Shown: positions 1 through 7,500 of the stretch, one piece after another
How the letters are laid out: the number at the start of each line of letters is the position of its first letter
Numbering within the stretch: position 1 is the first letter of the stretch
From: Moraxellaceae bacterium
GTDB lineage: Bacteria > Pseudomonadota > Gammaproteobacteria > Pseudomonadales > Moraxellaceae
NCBI GenBank assembly: GCA_021156385.1
Contig: JAJNDL010000035.1
Coordinates: 1-8,245, forward strand
DNA length: 8,245 bases
Direction: 5' to 3'
Translations under genes and position numbers: made by a program
Notes under the pieces: generated by a model
Told to the model about the DNA's origin: nothing
What the model saw: only the letters and a program-made list of their open reading frames with translations
The model's database searches: none

Positions 1-1
1 G

Positions 2-1156
2 AGCATCAAGCCCTCCCCCACGCTGGCCGTCACCAACAAGGCCGCCGAGCTGAAAGCCGCGGGCAAGGACATCATCGGCCTCGGCGCCGGCGAGCCCGAT
101 TTCGATACGCCCGAACACATCAAGCAGGCCGCGATCAAAGCCATTGAATCCGGCTTCACCAAGTACACCGCCGTGGACGGCACCGCCGGCCTCAAGAAGG
201 CCATCATCGCCAAGTTCAAGCGCGACCAGGGCCTGGACTACGCGCCCAACCAGATCCTGGTCTCCTGCGGCGGCAAGCAGAGCTTCTTCAACCTGGCGCT
301 CGCGCTGCTCAACAAGGGCGACGAGGTCATCATTCCCGCGCCCTACTGGGTCTCCTATCCGGACATGACGCTGATCGCCGACGGCGTGCCCGTCTGCATC
401 GAGTGCCCGCAGTCGCAGGGCTACAAGATCACCGCCGCGCAGCTGGAAGCGGCCATCACGCCGAAGACCCGCCTGCTGGTGCTGAACAGCCCGTCCAATC
501 CGACCGGCATGGTGTACAGCAAGGCCGAGCTGCTCGCCCTCGCCGAGGTGCTGCGCAAGCACCCGCACGTGCTCGTCGCCACCGACGACATGTACGAGCA
601 CATCATCTGGACGAAAGAGAAGTTCGAGAACATCGTCACCGTGGCGCCGGATCTCTACGACCGCACCATCGTGCTGAACGGCGTCTCCAAGGCCTATGCC
701 ATGACCGGCTGGCGCATCGGCTACGCCGCCGGCCCGGTAAAGCTCATCAACGCGATGAAGAACGTGCAGAGCCAGTCCACCTCCAACCCCACCTCCATCT
801 CGCAGGTGGCGGCGGAAGCGGCGCTGAACGGCCCGCAGGACGTGCTGGTGCCCATGGTGAAGGCCTTCAAGGAGCGCCACGACTACGTGGTGGAGACGCT
901 GAACAGCATCGAAGGCATCTCCTGTTCGCCGGCCGACGGCGCGTTCTATGCGTTCGCGAACGTGGAAGGCGCGATCAAGAAGCTGGGCCTCAAGAACGAC
1001 CTCGAGTTCTCCGAAGTGCTGCTCAACACCGTCGGCGTCGCCGTGGTGCCGGGCTCGGCCTTCGGCCTCGACGGCCACATGCGCATCAGCTACGCGACCT
1101 CGCCGAAGGTCCTGGAAGACGCGCTGGGCCGCATCCGCAAGGCCATCGAGGGCTGA
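2..1156 (+). CDS. aspC: Aspartate aminotransferase family, PLP-dependent (5' partial)
   Basis: A fold-type I pyridoxal-phosphate aminotransferase that probably interconverts aspartate/2-oxoglutarate and oxaloacetate/glutamate in the cytoplasm. The frame is open from base 2 to the TGA at 1154-1156 (384 residues). Proteins of this family have about 395-400 residues, so only about ten N-terminal residues and the start codon lie off the left edge. Counting from the first visible codon, recognisable motifs are: GAGEPDFDTP near residue 29; SPSNPTG near 164, whose Asn contacts PLP; TDDMYEH near 194, with the Asp that pairs with the PLP ring nitrogen and the Tyr that contacts the cofactor; the Schiff-base lysine at about 230 in GVSKAYAMTGWRIGY, a match to the class-I aminotransferase signature; and the substrate-carboxylate Arg near 361 in HMRISYATS. 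The layout resembles the I-gamma subgroup rather than the E. coli AspC type, so the symbol is conventional, and related specificities (prephenate or aromatic substrates) are not excluded. It is followed by its own terminator and appears unrelated to the minus-strand operon. Confidence 0.93.
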   Translation, partial: SIKPSPTLAVTNKAAELKAAGKDIIGLGAGEPDFDTPEHIKQAAIKAIESGFTKYTAVDGTAGLKKAIIAKFKRDQGLDYAPNQILVSCGGKQSFFNLALALLNKGDEVIIPAPYWVSYPDMTLIADGVPVCIECPQSQGYKITAAQLEAAITPKTRLLVLNSPSNPTGMVYSKAELLALAEVLRKHPHVLVATDDMYEHIIWTKEKFENIVTVAPDLYDRTIVLNGVSKAYAMTGWRIGYAAGPVKLINAMKNVQSQSTSNPTSISQVAAEAALNGPQDVLVPMVKAFKERHDYVVETLNSIEGISCSPADGAFYAFANVEGAIKKLGLKNDLEFSEVLLNTVGVAVVPGSAFGLDGHMRISYATSPKVLEDALGRIRKAIEG

Positions 1157-1200
1157 GCCGGCCGCCTGAAAAACGACCGCACAAGCCGTTGAAAACACGA

Positions 1201-1232
1201 ACAAAGCCGTCGATACGACGGCTTTGTTTTTT
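1201..1232 (+). terminator. Intrinsic terminator of the aminotransferase gene
   Basis: A perfect 12-bp inverted repeat (1201-1212 ACAAAGCCGTCG pairs with 1216-1227) with a three-base ATA loop runs directly into a T tract that continues to 1232. It lies 45 bases after the stop codon of the aminotransferase gene and upstream of the tRNA promoter, so it should end the aminotransferase transcript and insulate the tRNA gene. Confidence 0.93.
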
Positions 1233-1257
1233 CTGCGGAAAAAGCGTGCCGCGAAGC

Positions 1258-1286
1258 TTGACCGACCCCGAGGCCTTCCCTATCAT
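1258..1286 (+). promoter_or_regulatory. Sigma70-type promoter of tRNA-Asn
   Basis: A TTGACC -35 element (1258-1263) and a TATCAT -10 element (1281-1286) are separated by exactly 17 bases, each one or two bases from the consensus. The start site would fall near 1292-1295, leaving a leader of about ten bases before the tRNA 5' end at 1303. The bases after the -10 (TCGCGGCC) form a G/C-rich discriminator of the kind found at stable-RNA promoters under stringent control. That regulation is inferred from known rRNA/tRNA promoters, not shown here. Confidence 0.8.
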
Positions 1287-1302
1287 TCGCGGCCTCTGCC
1301 AT

Positions 1303-1378
1303 TCCCCGATAGCTCAGTTGGTAGAGCGCAGGACTGTTAATCCTTAGGTCGCTGGTTCGAGCCCAGCTCGGGGAGCCA
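1303..1378 (+). tRNA. tRNA-Asn (anticodon GTT)
   Basis: A complete 76-base cloverleaf. The acceptor stem TCCCCGA (1303-1309) pairs with TCGGGGA (1368-1374), followed by discriminator G and an encoded CCA (1376-1378). The D stem is GCTC/GAGC (1312-1315 with 1324-1327). The anticodon loop CTGTTAA carries GTT at 1336-1338, which reads AAC/AAU codons as asparagine. The T arm is GCTGG-TTCGAGC-CCAGC (1351-1367). The anticodon stem has four Watson-Crick pairs, and its outermost position (1329 C with 1345 T) is a C-U mismatch. It is a single-gene unit with its own promoter upstream and a hairpin terminator six bases after the CCA. Confidence 0.97.
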
Positions 1379-1381
1379 AAT

Positions 1382-1411
1382 AAAAAAAGCCCGCACTTGT
1401 GCGGGCTTTTT
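1382..1411. terminator. Bidirectional intrinsic terminator between tRNA-Asn and the convergent operon
   Basis: GCCCGCA (1389-1395) pairs with TGCGGGC (1400-1406) around a CTTG loop. The stem is flanked by seven A's on the left (1382-1388) and five T's on the right (1407-1411), so transcription from either side meets a hairpin followed by a U run. On the plus strand it ends the tRNA transcript. On the minus strand it lies about 20 bases past the stop of the FGE-like gene and should end the secretion operon. Confidence 0.93.
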
Positions 1412-1431
1412 CTTTTCCGGCCGGGCCGGCG

Positions 1432-2901
1432 TCAGAGGTCTTTCGCGACGCGGAAGCCGGCCGCACTGCTGCGGAAGCCGGCCTTCACCGGCGAGCGGTT
1501 GGAAGCGCGCAGCACCGGCGGCAAGTCGGCCCAGGAGCCGCCGCGCAGCACCTGCTGGCCGCAGTCCTCCTTCGTGTCCGGCGCATAGCCGGCATAGCAG
1601 CCTGCCACCCATTCCCAGACGTTGCCGTGCATGTCGCGCAGGCCGAAGGCATTGGCGCTGCGGCCGCCTACCGGGCTTGCCGCCTGGTTGCCCCAGCTCG
1701 AGCAGCCTTCGCAGACGGCGGCGCGGCCATCGAGCTTCGCGCCGGAAGCATAGTCCGCGGTGCTGCCGGCACGCGCGGCATACTCCCACTCCGCCTCCGT
1801 GGGCAGGCGGAAGCGCTGGCCGCTGACTTCGGACAGCCAGCTCGCGAACTGCTGCGCCTCGTCGCGGCTGACGTTGACCACGGGCCGGCGGCCACGGCCC
1901 CAGCCGCCGTCGGCCGGCAGCGGGCGGCCGGTCAGCTCGGCATAGGCCGCGTATTGATCGAAAGTGATTTCATCGACAGCGAGTGCGAAGCGGGCCACGC
2001 TGACCTCGCGCACCGGCAGCTCGTCGCGCTGGCCGTTGCCACCGGGATCGCCCATGCGGAAGCTCCCGGCCGGCACCTCCACCATGGCCGGCATGGCCTG
2101 GCGGATGCGCGCGGCCCGGTATTCCTGCGCAAAACCGGTGGCCGCCTTGTCGAAGGCCGCGCCGGCCGCGGCGAAATTGCCCTGACCGGCCTGTGCCTGC
2201 GCCCGCTCCCATTCCGCCGCAGCCGCCCCGGCCGGCTCGCCGAGCGCGGCCCAGCGCTGGCGCTGCTGCGCCGCCGCCTCGCGCCGTGGCAGGAATTTTC
2301 CGGCCGCGGTGTCGAGCTCGCGGAACAGCGCGGCAATCGCCAGGTACTGCTGCACGGCTTCCGGAAAGCGGCCCTGCTGCTCGGCTACGCCGGCGGCAGC
2401 CCGGAGCTCGGCCGTTTTGCGGGCAAGGGAATCCGGCGTGGCAAGCGCGTCCGCCGCAGCGCGCTGCTGCCAGGCCTTCTGCACGGCCTCCGCCTGCTGC
2501 CGCGCCGCCAGCAGCGGGGCCAGTGGCGGCAGCAGCGCCGCATATTGCGAATGCAGCTCGCGCGCCTTCGCCGTCAGGGCCTGCCAGGCGGCAGGCTCGC
2601 GCACGTCGGCCTCCGCCACGGCGGCCACCTCGGCTTCGGTGGCGGCGAGCCCGGCCAGGACGAAGGCCGGCTGCGGCAAGCGCCGGCGTATTTCATCCCG
2701 GGCCTGCAGCCACTCGTTGCGGGCGAGGAAGAACGCCGCCTTGTCCGCCTCGTCCGTCACCAGCACGGGCGCGGGGGCTGGCGGCGGAAGCGGCGTTGGC
2801 ACCACCGCAGCGGCCGGCGCGGCCGGCGGCGCGCGCCAGAGCAGCGCCGCGGCAATGCCGAGCGCAAGGAGAACGGCGACAGCGAGAAGCGCTTTCTTCA
2901 T
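1432..2901 (-). CDS. Membrane-anchored periplasmic FGE/SUMF1-fold protein lacking the catalytic cysteine pair
   Basis: A predicted 489-residue protein. The ATG at 2901-2899 was chosen because it begins a signal-anchor sequence (MKK, then a hydrophobic stretch at residues 4-22) ten bases after the stop of the TpsB gene; the open frame continues upstream but only inside that gene. A Pro/Ala-rich linker follows (about 24-46). Residues about 50-265 are helical and Ala/Gln/Glu-rich with TPR-like segments near 59-75, 173-193 and 236-257. Residues about 272-487 form an FGE-sulfatase (SUMF1) domain: VEVPAGSFRMGD, RLPTEAEWEYAARAG (365-379), GNVWEW (426-431), RGGSW (453-457) and the terminal GFRVAK. 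The two cysteines that perform formylglycine formation in genuine FGE, five residues apart just after GGS(Y/W), align here with Asp and Val. The four cysteines present (397, 400, 435, 447) lie elsewhere. Sulfatase activation is therefore unlikely. It may bind a ligand or the exported partner, or carry PvdO-like oxidase chemistry. There is no lipobox, and no strong Shine-Dalgarno is visible, so translation is probably coupled to the gene upstream. Confidence 0.88.
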   Translation of the reverse strand: MKKALLAVAVLLALGIAAALLWRAPPAAPAAAVVPTPLPPPAPAPVLVTDEADKAAFFLARNEWLQARDEIRRRLPQPAFVLAGLAATEAEVAAVAEADVREPAAWQALTAKARELHSQYAALLPPLAPLLAARQQAEAVQKAWQQRAAADALATPDSLARKTAELRAAAGVAEQQGRFPEAVQQYLAIAALFRELDTAAGKFLPRREAAAQQRQRWAALGEPAGAAAAEWERAQAQAGQGNFAAAGAAFDKAATGFAQEYRAARIRQAMPAMVEVPAGSFRMGDPGGNGQRDELPVREVSVARFALAVDEITFDQYAAYAELTGRPLPADGGWGRGRRPVVNVSRDEAQQFASWLSEVSGQRFRLPTEAEWEYAARAGSTADYASGAKLDGRAAVCEGCSSWGNQAASPVGGRSANAFGLRDMHGNVWEWVAGCYAGYAPDTKEDCGQQVLRGGSWADLPPVLRASNRSPVKAGFRSSAAGFRVAKDL

Positions 2902-2911
2902 GGCAGTCCGC

Positions 2912-4540
2912 TCACAGGCACTGGCAGGACAGGCGGGCGTAATAGACCCAGTCGTCCTGGTAGGGCACGACTTCCTCGAAGGAACGCCCGGCAGTGGTTT
3001 CGAGGCTGAGCCCGCGCCAGAAATTGCTGCGCAGTCCGAGGCCGGCCGCGGACAGGCGCTGCTCCGGATTGAGCGAGCGCACATAGCCGTGGTCGGCGAA
3101 GGCGAAGACGTCGAGCGGCACGTCGGCCAGCGTGTCGTTGTAGTGCAGCTCGAGGTTGGCGCTGTAGCCGTTGTCGCCGCTCACCGCGCCCGGCAGATAG
3201 CCGCGCACCGAGGCCGGACCGCCCACGGTGTAGCCGACGGCACCGCCCAGCGCACGGTCGCGCGTGAACTGCCAGTCGCCCTGCCCCAGCAGCGAAAAGC
3301 CGGAATTGCCGAAGCGGTACAGCGAGGAAAGGTCACCACGCCAGACCAGCACATCGTTCTTGCGGTCGAGCAGCTCGTTCTGCGAGCGCACCTGGCTCGC
3401 CACCTGCCGCGCGGAGAATTGCCAGCGCGAGCCGAGGAAATTGAACTGCAGGCCGGCATCGAGGTTCAGGTTCCCGTATTCGCTCAGGCCGACGCCGGCA
3501 ATCTCGGTCTGCGAGAGAGTGTAGCCGGTCGTGGCCACAAAGCTGCCCCAGTATTTCGGCCGCGAAAACACCAGGCGGCTCGCATCGAAATTGATGCGGA
3601 AGGATTCGCCGGTGACATCGAGCACCGCGAAGTCGCCTTCCACCACCTCGGTGGCGCTCAGCGAGACACTGCTTCCGACACGCCACAGGCTGCGCCCCAG
3701 CGGCAGGTTGTAGGAGCCGCCGAGCACCTGCATGCCCTCGGAAAGCATGGCGTAGGCCACGACGCGGTCGCCCGTCGTCCAGAGCTGGTTGTGCCGGTAG
3801 AGCGCGCCCAGTTCGTTGCGGCCCGAGCTTTCATAGTTGTAGTTGTCGACGAAGAGCTGCAGCGACCGCCGCTCCGGCTCCTCCACGCGCACCACGATGT
3901 CGGTGAGCCCGAAGGTCTCGCCGGCGCGCAGTTCCGCCATCAGGCGCTGGTCGTTGACGCGGTTGAAGGCAAGGATGTCGCTCTCGAGCTGGCGGGCGTC
4001 GATGAGCACGGCGCCGTCGCGCTGCTGCATCCAGCTGCGCACGTATGTCGTGTCGGTCCAGGTGGTGTCCGTCACCACCAGCTTGCCGAGACGGCCCTCG
4101 ATCAGGCGCACCAAGACCTCGCCGTTCTCGATCTTCTGCTTGGGCAGCACCGCCGTGGCGGTAAAGATGCCCTGGCGGCGGTAGAGCGCATTGATGTCGC
4201 CGACCAGCTTCTGCAGGTCGTCGAAGCTGATCTCCCGACCCAGCCAGGGCTGCACCACGTCGCGCAGCTGCGCCTCGGAAAGATGCTCGGACTTCGAGAA
4301 GCGCACGCTGCGCAGCAGGAAGCGCGGCCCCGACGCAGGCTCGGCCTGCACCTTCTCCACCGCCTCTTCCGCCTTCGGCGCGCCTTCGATCCGCTCGACC
4401 GCCTCGCGGCGCTGCTCGCGCCGCTCGCGATCACGTTCCTGCGTGGCCGGATCCAGGAGCACCGGGTCCAGCTCGGCTGCCTGCGCGCCGCCCCATGCCA
4501 GCGCCATTACTGCGCAGGCGATTGCATACCGCTTCTTCAT
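2912..4540 (-). CDS. TpsB outer-membrane transporter (ShlB/FhaC/HecB family), two-partner secretion
   Basis: A complete 542-residue Omp85-superfamily transporter that should export the adjacent repeat protein across the outer membrane. The ATG at 4540-4538 begins a good signal peptide (MKKRYAIACAVMALAWGGAQA, likely cleaved after the AQA or the next Ala). Then comes a highly charged helix (about 32-66), placed like the barrel-plugging N-terminal helix of FhaC. The ShlB-type POTRA region runs from about 73 to 152 and contains LYRRQGIFTATAVLPKQ followed by RLIEGRLGKL. A second POTRA-like segment extends to about 222 and ends VVRVEEP. The remainder is beta-barrel with alternating polar/hydrophobic strands. 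The family VRGY motif sits at 445-448 within SVRGYLPGAVSGDNGYS, the loop-6 element needed for secretion in FhaC. The length is usual for the family (about 550). The start overlaps the stop of the exoprotein gene (ATGA). An AGGA sequence lies 11 bases upstream of the ATG, a weak and distant ribosome site. Oddly, the protein ends YYARLSCQCL instead of with the usual terminal aromatic residue. Confidence 0.95.
   Translation of the reverse strand: MKKRYAIACAVMALAWGGAQAAELDPVLLDPATQERDRERREQRREAVERIEGAPKAEEAVEKVQAEPASGPRFLLRSVRFSKSEHLSEAQLRDVVQPWLGREISFDDLQKLVGDINALYRRQGIFTATAVLPKQKIENGEVLVRLIEGRLGKLVVTDTTWTDTTYVRSWMQQRDGAVLIDARQLESDILAFNRVNDQRLMAELRAGETFGLTDIVVRVEEPERRSLQLFVDNYNYESSGRNELGALYRHNQLWTTGDRVVAYAMLSEGMQVLGGSYNLPLGRSLWRVGSSVSLSATEVVEGDFAVLDVTGESFRINFDASRLVFSRPKYWGSFVATTGYTLSQTEIAGVGLSEYGNLNLDAGLQFNFLGSRWQFSARQVASQVRSQNELLDRKNDVLVWRGDLSSLYRFGNSGFSLLGQGDWQFTRDRALGGAVGYTVGGPASVRGYLPGAVSGDNGYSANLELHYNDTLADVPLDVFAFADHGYVRSLNPEQRLSAAGLGLRSNFWRGLSLETTAGRSFEEVVPYQDDWVYYARLSCQCL
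4537..4540 (-). other. ATGA stop-start overlap coupling exoprotein and TpsB genes
   Basis: On the minus strand the TpsB ATG (4540-4538) overlaps the exoprotein TGA (4539-4537). Such overlaps usually cause translational coupling by reinitiation, which would tie transporter synthesis to complete translation of the very long cargo gene. The overlap is seen directly; coupling is inferred. Confidence 0.85.
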
Positions 4541-7500
4541 TGCACCGCATTTCCTGCTTTGCCCGGGATATCCGCGAGCGAGATCTTGATGACATAGTCC
4601 GCCGGCTTGCCGAGCTGCTCGTCCTGCTGCTCGGCTTCCGAACTGCCCTCGTCGCGGTCCACGCCCCAGCCGACGCCGATGAAGTTCAGCACGCGCTCGA
4701 ACCAGCGGTAGGCCAGGTTGCGCGGCATGAGGTTCTCTTCGCGCTGCGAGTCGAGCAGCTGGTATTCGGTGCTGAGACGGTAGAACTGCGACATGTCGAC
4801 GCCCTGCTGCTGGCCCAGGTAGGTAACCGTGAGCGGCAGGTTGTAGCGCGTGACCACGGCATCGGTGACGAGGTCCGTACCGGTGAGCTGCAGCGTGAAG
4901 TCGCCGTAGGGCGTGACCATCTGCGCATCGACCGGCAGACCCATCGGGTTGTCGTTGTCCAGGGTCATGGTGACCTGGCCGTTGCTCATGGTCAGCGCAT
5001 GCGGCACCAGCGCGTACTCGAGCACGAGGTCCTGCGGCACGCTGACGCTGCCGTAGTTGCTCAGGTAGCGCGAGAAGTCGACCGTTTCCGTATTGGTGAC
5101 GGTGAGCGTGACCTCGTCCGCGAGCGTCGCCGCACCGGTGCCCGGGTAGGCGGTGAAGCCGGTGACGTCGAGGTTGACCCCGGCATTGCCGCTGCCGTCG
5201 ATATTGAGCGCCATTTCCGGCGCGCGCAGCTCGAGCGGTCCGCTGGTGGTGAGCACGACATTGTCGACGCTCATGCCGTCGCGCGCCGCGAGCATGCCGC
5301 GCGGCATGGTCATGTCGGTGGCGGCGAGATAGCCCTCCACCCACAGCCACGGCGTACCGAGCAGCTCCTCGACGCTGAGGTCGCCGAGCGTGTACAGGCG
5401 GATGTTGCCGCTGCCGTTGCCGGCCGAGAGCAGCGCCGCGTGCAGGCTGCGGTTGGAAACGAGGTTGAGGTCGCCCTGCGGCGTGACCGCGGACAGCCAC
5501 GGCAGGTCCATGACCAGCGGATCGCCGACACCGGTGGTGGCGGCAAGATAGGTGCGCGCATTGGCGCCGTCCGCGGTGAGGTGCACGCTGCTGTCGCTGC
5601 GGCCACTGATGCTGCCGCCGGCATCCAGCACGATGGCATTGTCGCCGTCGCGATGGCTGGTGATGGCGGAGACGAGCTGGCTGCCCGTGGTCGTCACGCC
5701 GATACCGCCGTCCGCGGTCAGCGCACTGGCGCTGCCCATGGTGAAGCTCGCGGCATCCACGCTCACGTCCTGCGCCACTGCCACGCTCTGGCCGGCGGCG
5801 AGGTCGACATTGCCGGCCGCCGTGGCCGACAGGTCGCCCTGCACCGTCACGTCGTCCTGCAGCGCGATGGCCCCACCGGCCGCCAGCGTGGCGTCGCCGG
5901 TGACGGTCAGCGCCTGCAACTGCTGGTCGCCGGCGGTGGCGACGCCGAGGCTGCCGCCGATGGTCGCGCCGCTGCCCGACTGCATGGTGAACGTGGCTGC
6001 ATCGATGTCCGTGGTGCCGGCGATGTCGAGCCGTGCGCCGCCCAGCAGCGTCACGTCCGCAGCCTGCACGGACAGCGTGGACTGGCCGGTGAGCGATTCA
6101 CCCGCGGCCAGCGTGACGTCGTCCGTCGCCGTGATGGTGATCGCGCCGTCGGCCGTGCTGCCGGCGTTGAAGCGGATGGCGGCGCCACTGTCGAGCGCAA
6201 TGCCGGCGGTCGAGGCCAGCGTCTCGATGTCCTGGTCGCCCGCGGTAGTGATGGCGATGCCGTCGGCGTCGAGCTCGCTGCCGCTGCCCATGGCGAAGCT
6301 GCCGGCGGTAACCGTGGCGACACTGCCCGCCGTGACGAGCTGCGCCGCTTCCAGCAGCACGACGCCGGCCGCGGTCACGTCGAGCGTGCCGCCCGCGCCG
6401 ACCGCGTTGCCGAAGCCGATGCCGGCACCGCTGTCGAGCACCATGCCGTTGGCGGCAGTGAGGATTTCCAGTGCCTGCTGGCCACTCGTGGTGACCTGCA
6501 GGCTGTCGCTGTCGAACGCGGCATCCGTCCCCATCGCCACGCTGGCGGCGTCGAGCGTGAAGGCGCCCGAGGTGGTCACGTCCTGCCCCGCCGTCACCGT
6601 CACCGCTTCCACGGCATCGATATCGATGAAGTCGGAACCGAAGACGTCGTTGTTGAGCGTGATGCCGGTGCCGCTCGCGAGGGTGAGGCCGGCTGCGGAA
6701 TTCAGCCGCTCGAGCTCCTGTTCCATGACGGTGGTGATGGTGATGCCGCTGGCGTCGAGCAGGCTGCCGCTGCCCATGTCGACATTGCCGGCCGAGATCG
6801 TCGCGCTGCCGCCGACCGTCACCGTCTGCACGGTGTGGATGTCGAGCGTGCCGGTCGTGTCCAGCACGGCGTTGCCGCCGATGCCGACGTCGTTGTGCAG
6901 CATGATGCCGGCACCGGCGTCGAGGCTGGCATCGCCCGTGGCCTGCACCAGCTCCAGCCACTGGTCGCCGCCGGTGCCGATGGCGAGGTCCGTGGTCCAG
7001 AGCTGCGCGTTCGCGCCCATGACGAAGCGGTCGGCGTCGACGGTGGTATTGCCCGTAGTGATGAAGTCCTGCGCTGCCGCCAGCTCCACGGCACCGGCGA
7101 ACGCGGTAAGGCCGCTGTTGCCGCCGACGCTGACGTCGTTGTTGAGGTCGATGCCGCTGCTGTTGCTGGTGAGCGTCAGGTCCGCGGCGGCATTGATCAG
7201 CTCCAGGGTCTGGCCCTGCTCCGTGGTGACGGCCACGTTGTTGCCGTCCAGCAGGCTGGCGGCCGCCATGGTCACGCTGTCGGCGTCCACGGCGATGTCG
7301 CTGCCGGCGACGATCGTCTGGCTGGCGGCGACGATGACGGCGCCGGCACTGGCCAGCGTGAGGCTGCCGAGCACATCCACGTCGTTGTGGAAGGCGATGT
7401 CGCTGCCGGCGTCCAGCACGAGGTTGCCGGTGACGGTGACGAGGTCGAGCTGCTGGCTGGTGCCGGTGTCGATGTCGAGGTCGGCCGCCAGGAGCTGCGC

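Noticed and set aside
1329..1345. C-U mismatch at the outer anticodon-stem pair as a sign of a tRNA pseudogene
   Set aside because: All other stems, the loops, anticodon, discriminator and CCA are intact and the gene has a strong promoter and terminator; one mismatch at this position is tolerable.
1450..1491. 13-base direct repeat GCGGAAGCCGGCC spaced 21 bases at the end of the FGE-like gene
   Set aside because: It encodes two GFR motifs seven residues apart. Both are at positions usual for the FGE family end, so a duplication is not needed to explain it.
1432..1700. Possible diversity-generating retroelement variable region in the FGE/C-type-lectin-like C-terminus
   Set aside because: No reverse transcriptase, template repeat or AAC-rich codon cluster is visible, and the conserved positions show no sign of adenine-targeted variation.
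1399..4597. Long plus-strand open frames opposite the FGE-like and TpsB genes (1399-3009 and 2309-4597)
   Set aside because: They are antisense shadows in G+C-rich DNA. Their products are Arg/Ala/Gly-rich with no motif, whereas the minus-strand frames carry unmistakable FGE and ShlB/POTRA motifs.
4541..5500. Possible N-terminal extension of TpsB up to 5500
   Set aside because: The extension is the exoprotein region read in another frame, Arg/Gly/His-rich. The internal ATG at 4540 has a proper signal peptide and the ATGA overlap.
6098..6961. Minus-strand frame of 287 residues rich in Arg, His and Gly inside the repeat region
   Set aside because: An out-of-frame reading of the repeats; its low-complexity composition mirrors the repeat DNA and it has no start context or domain.
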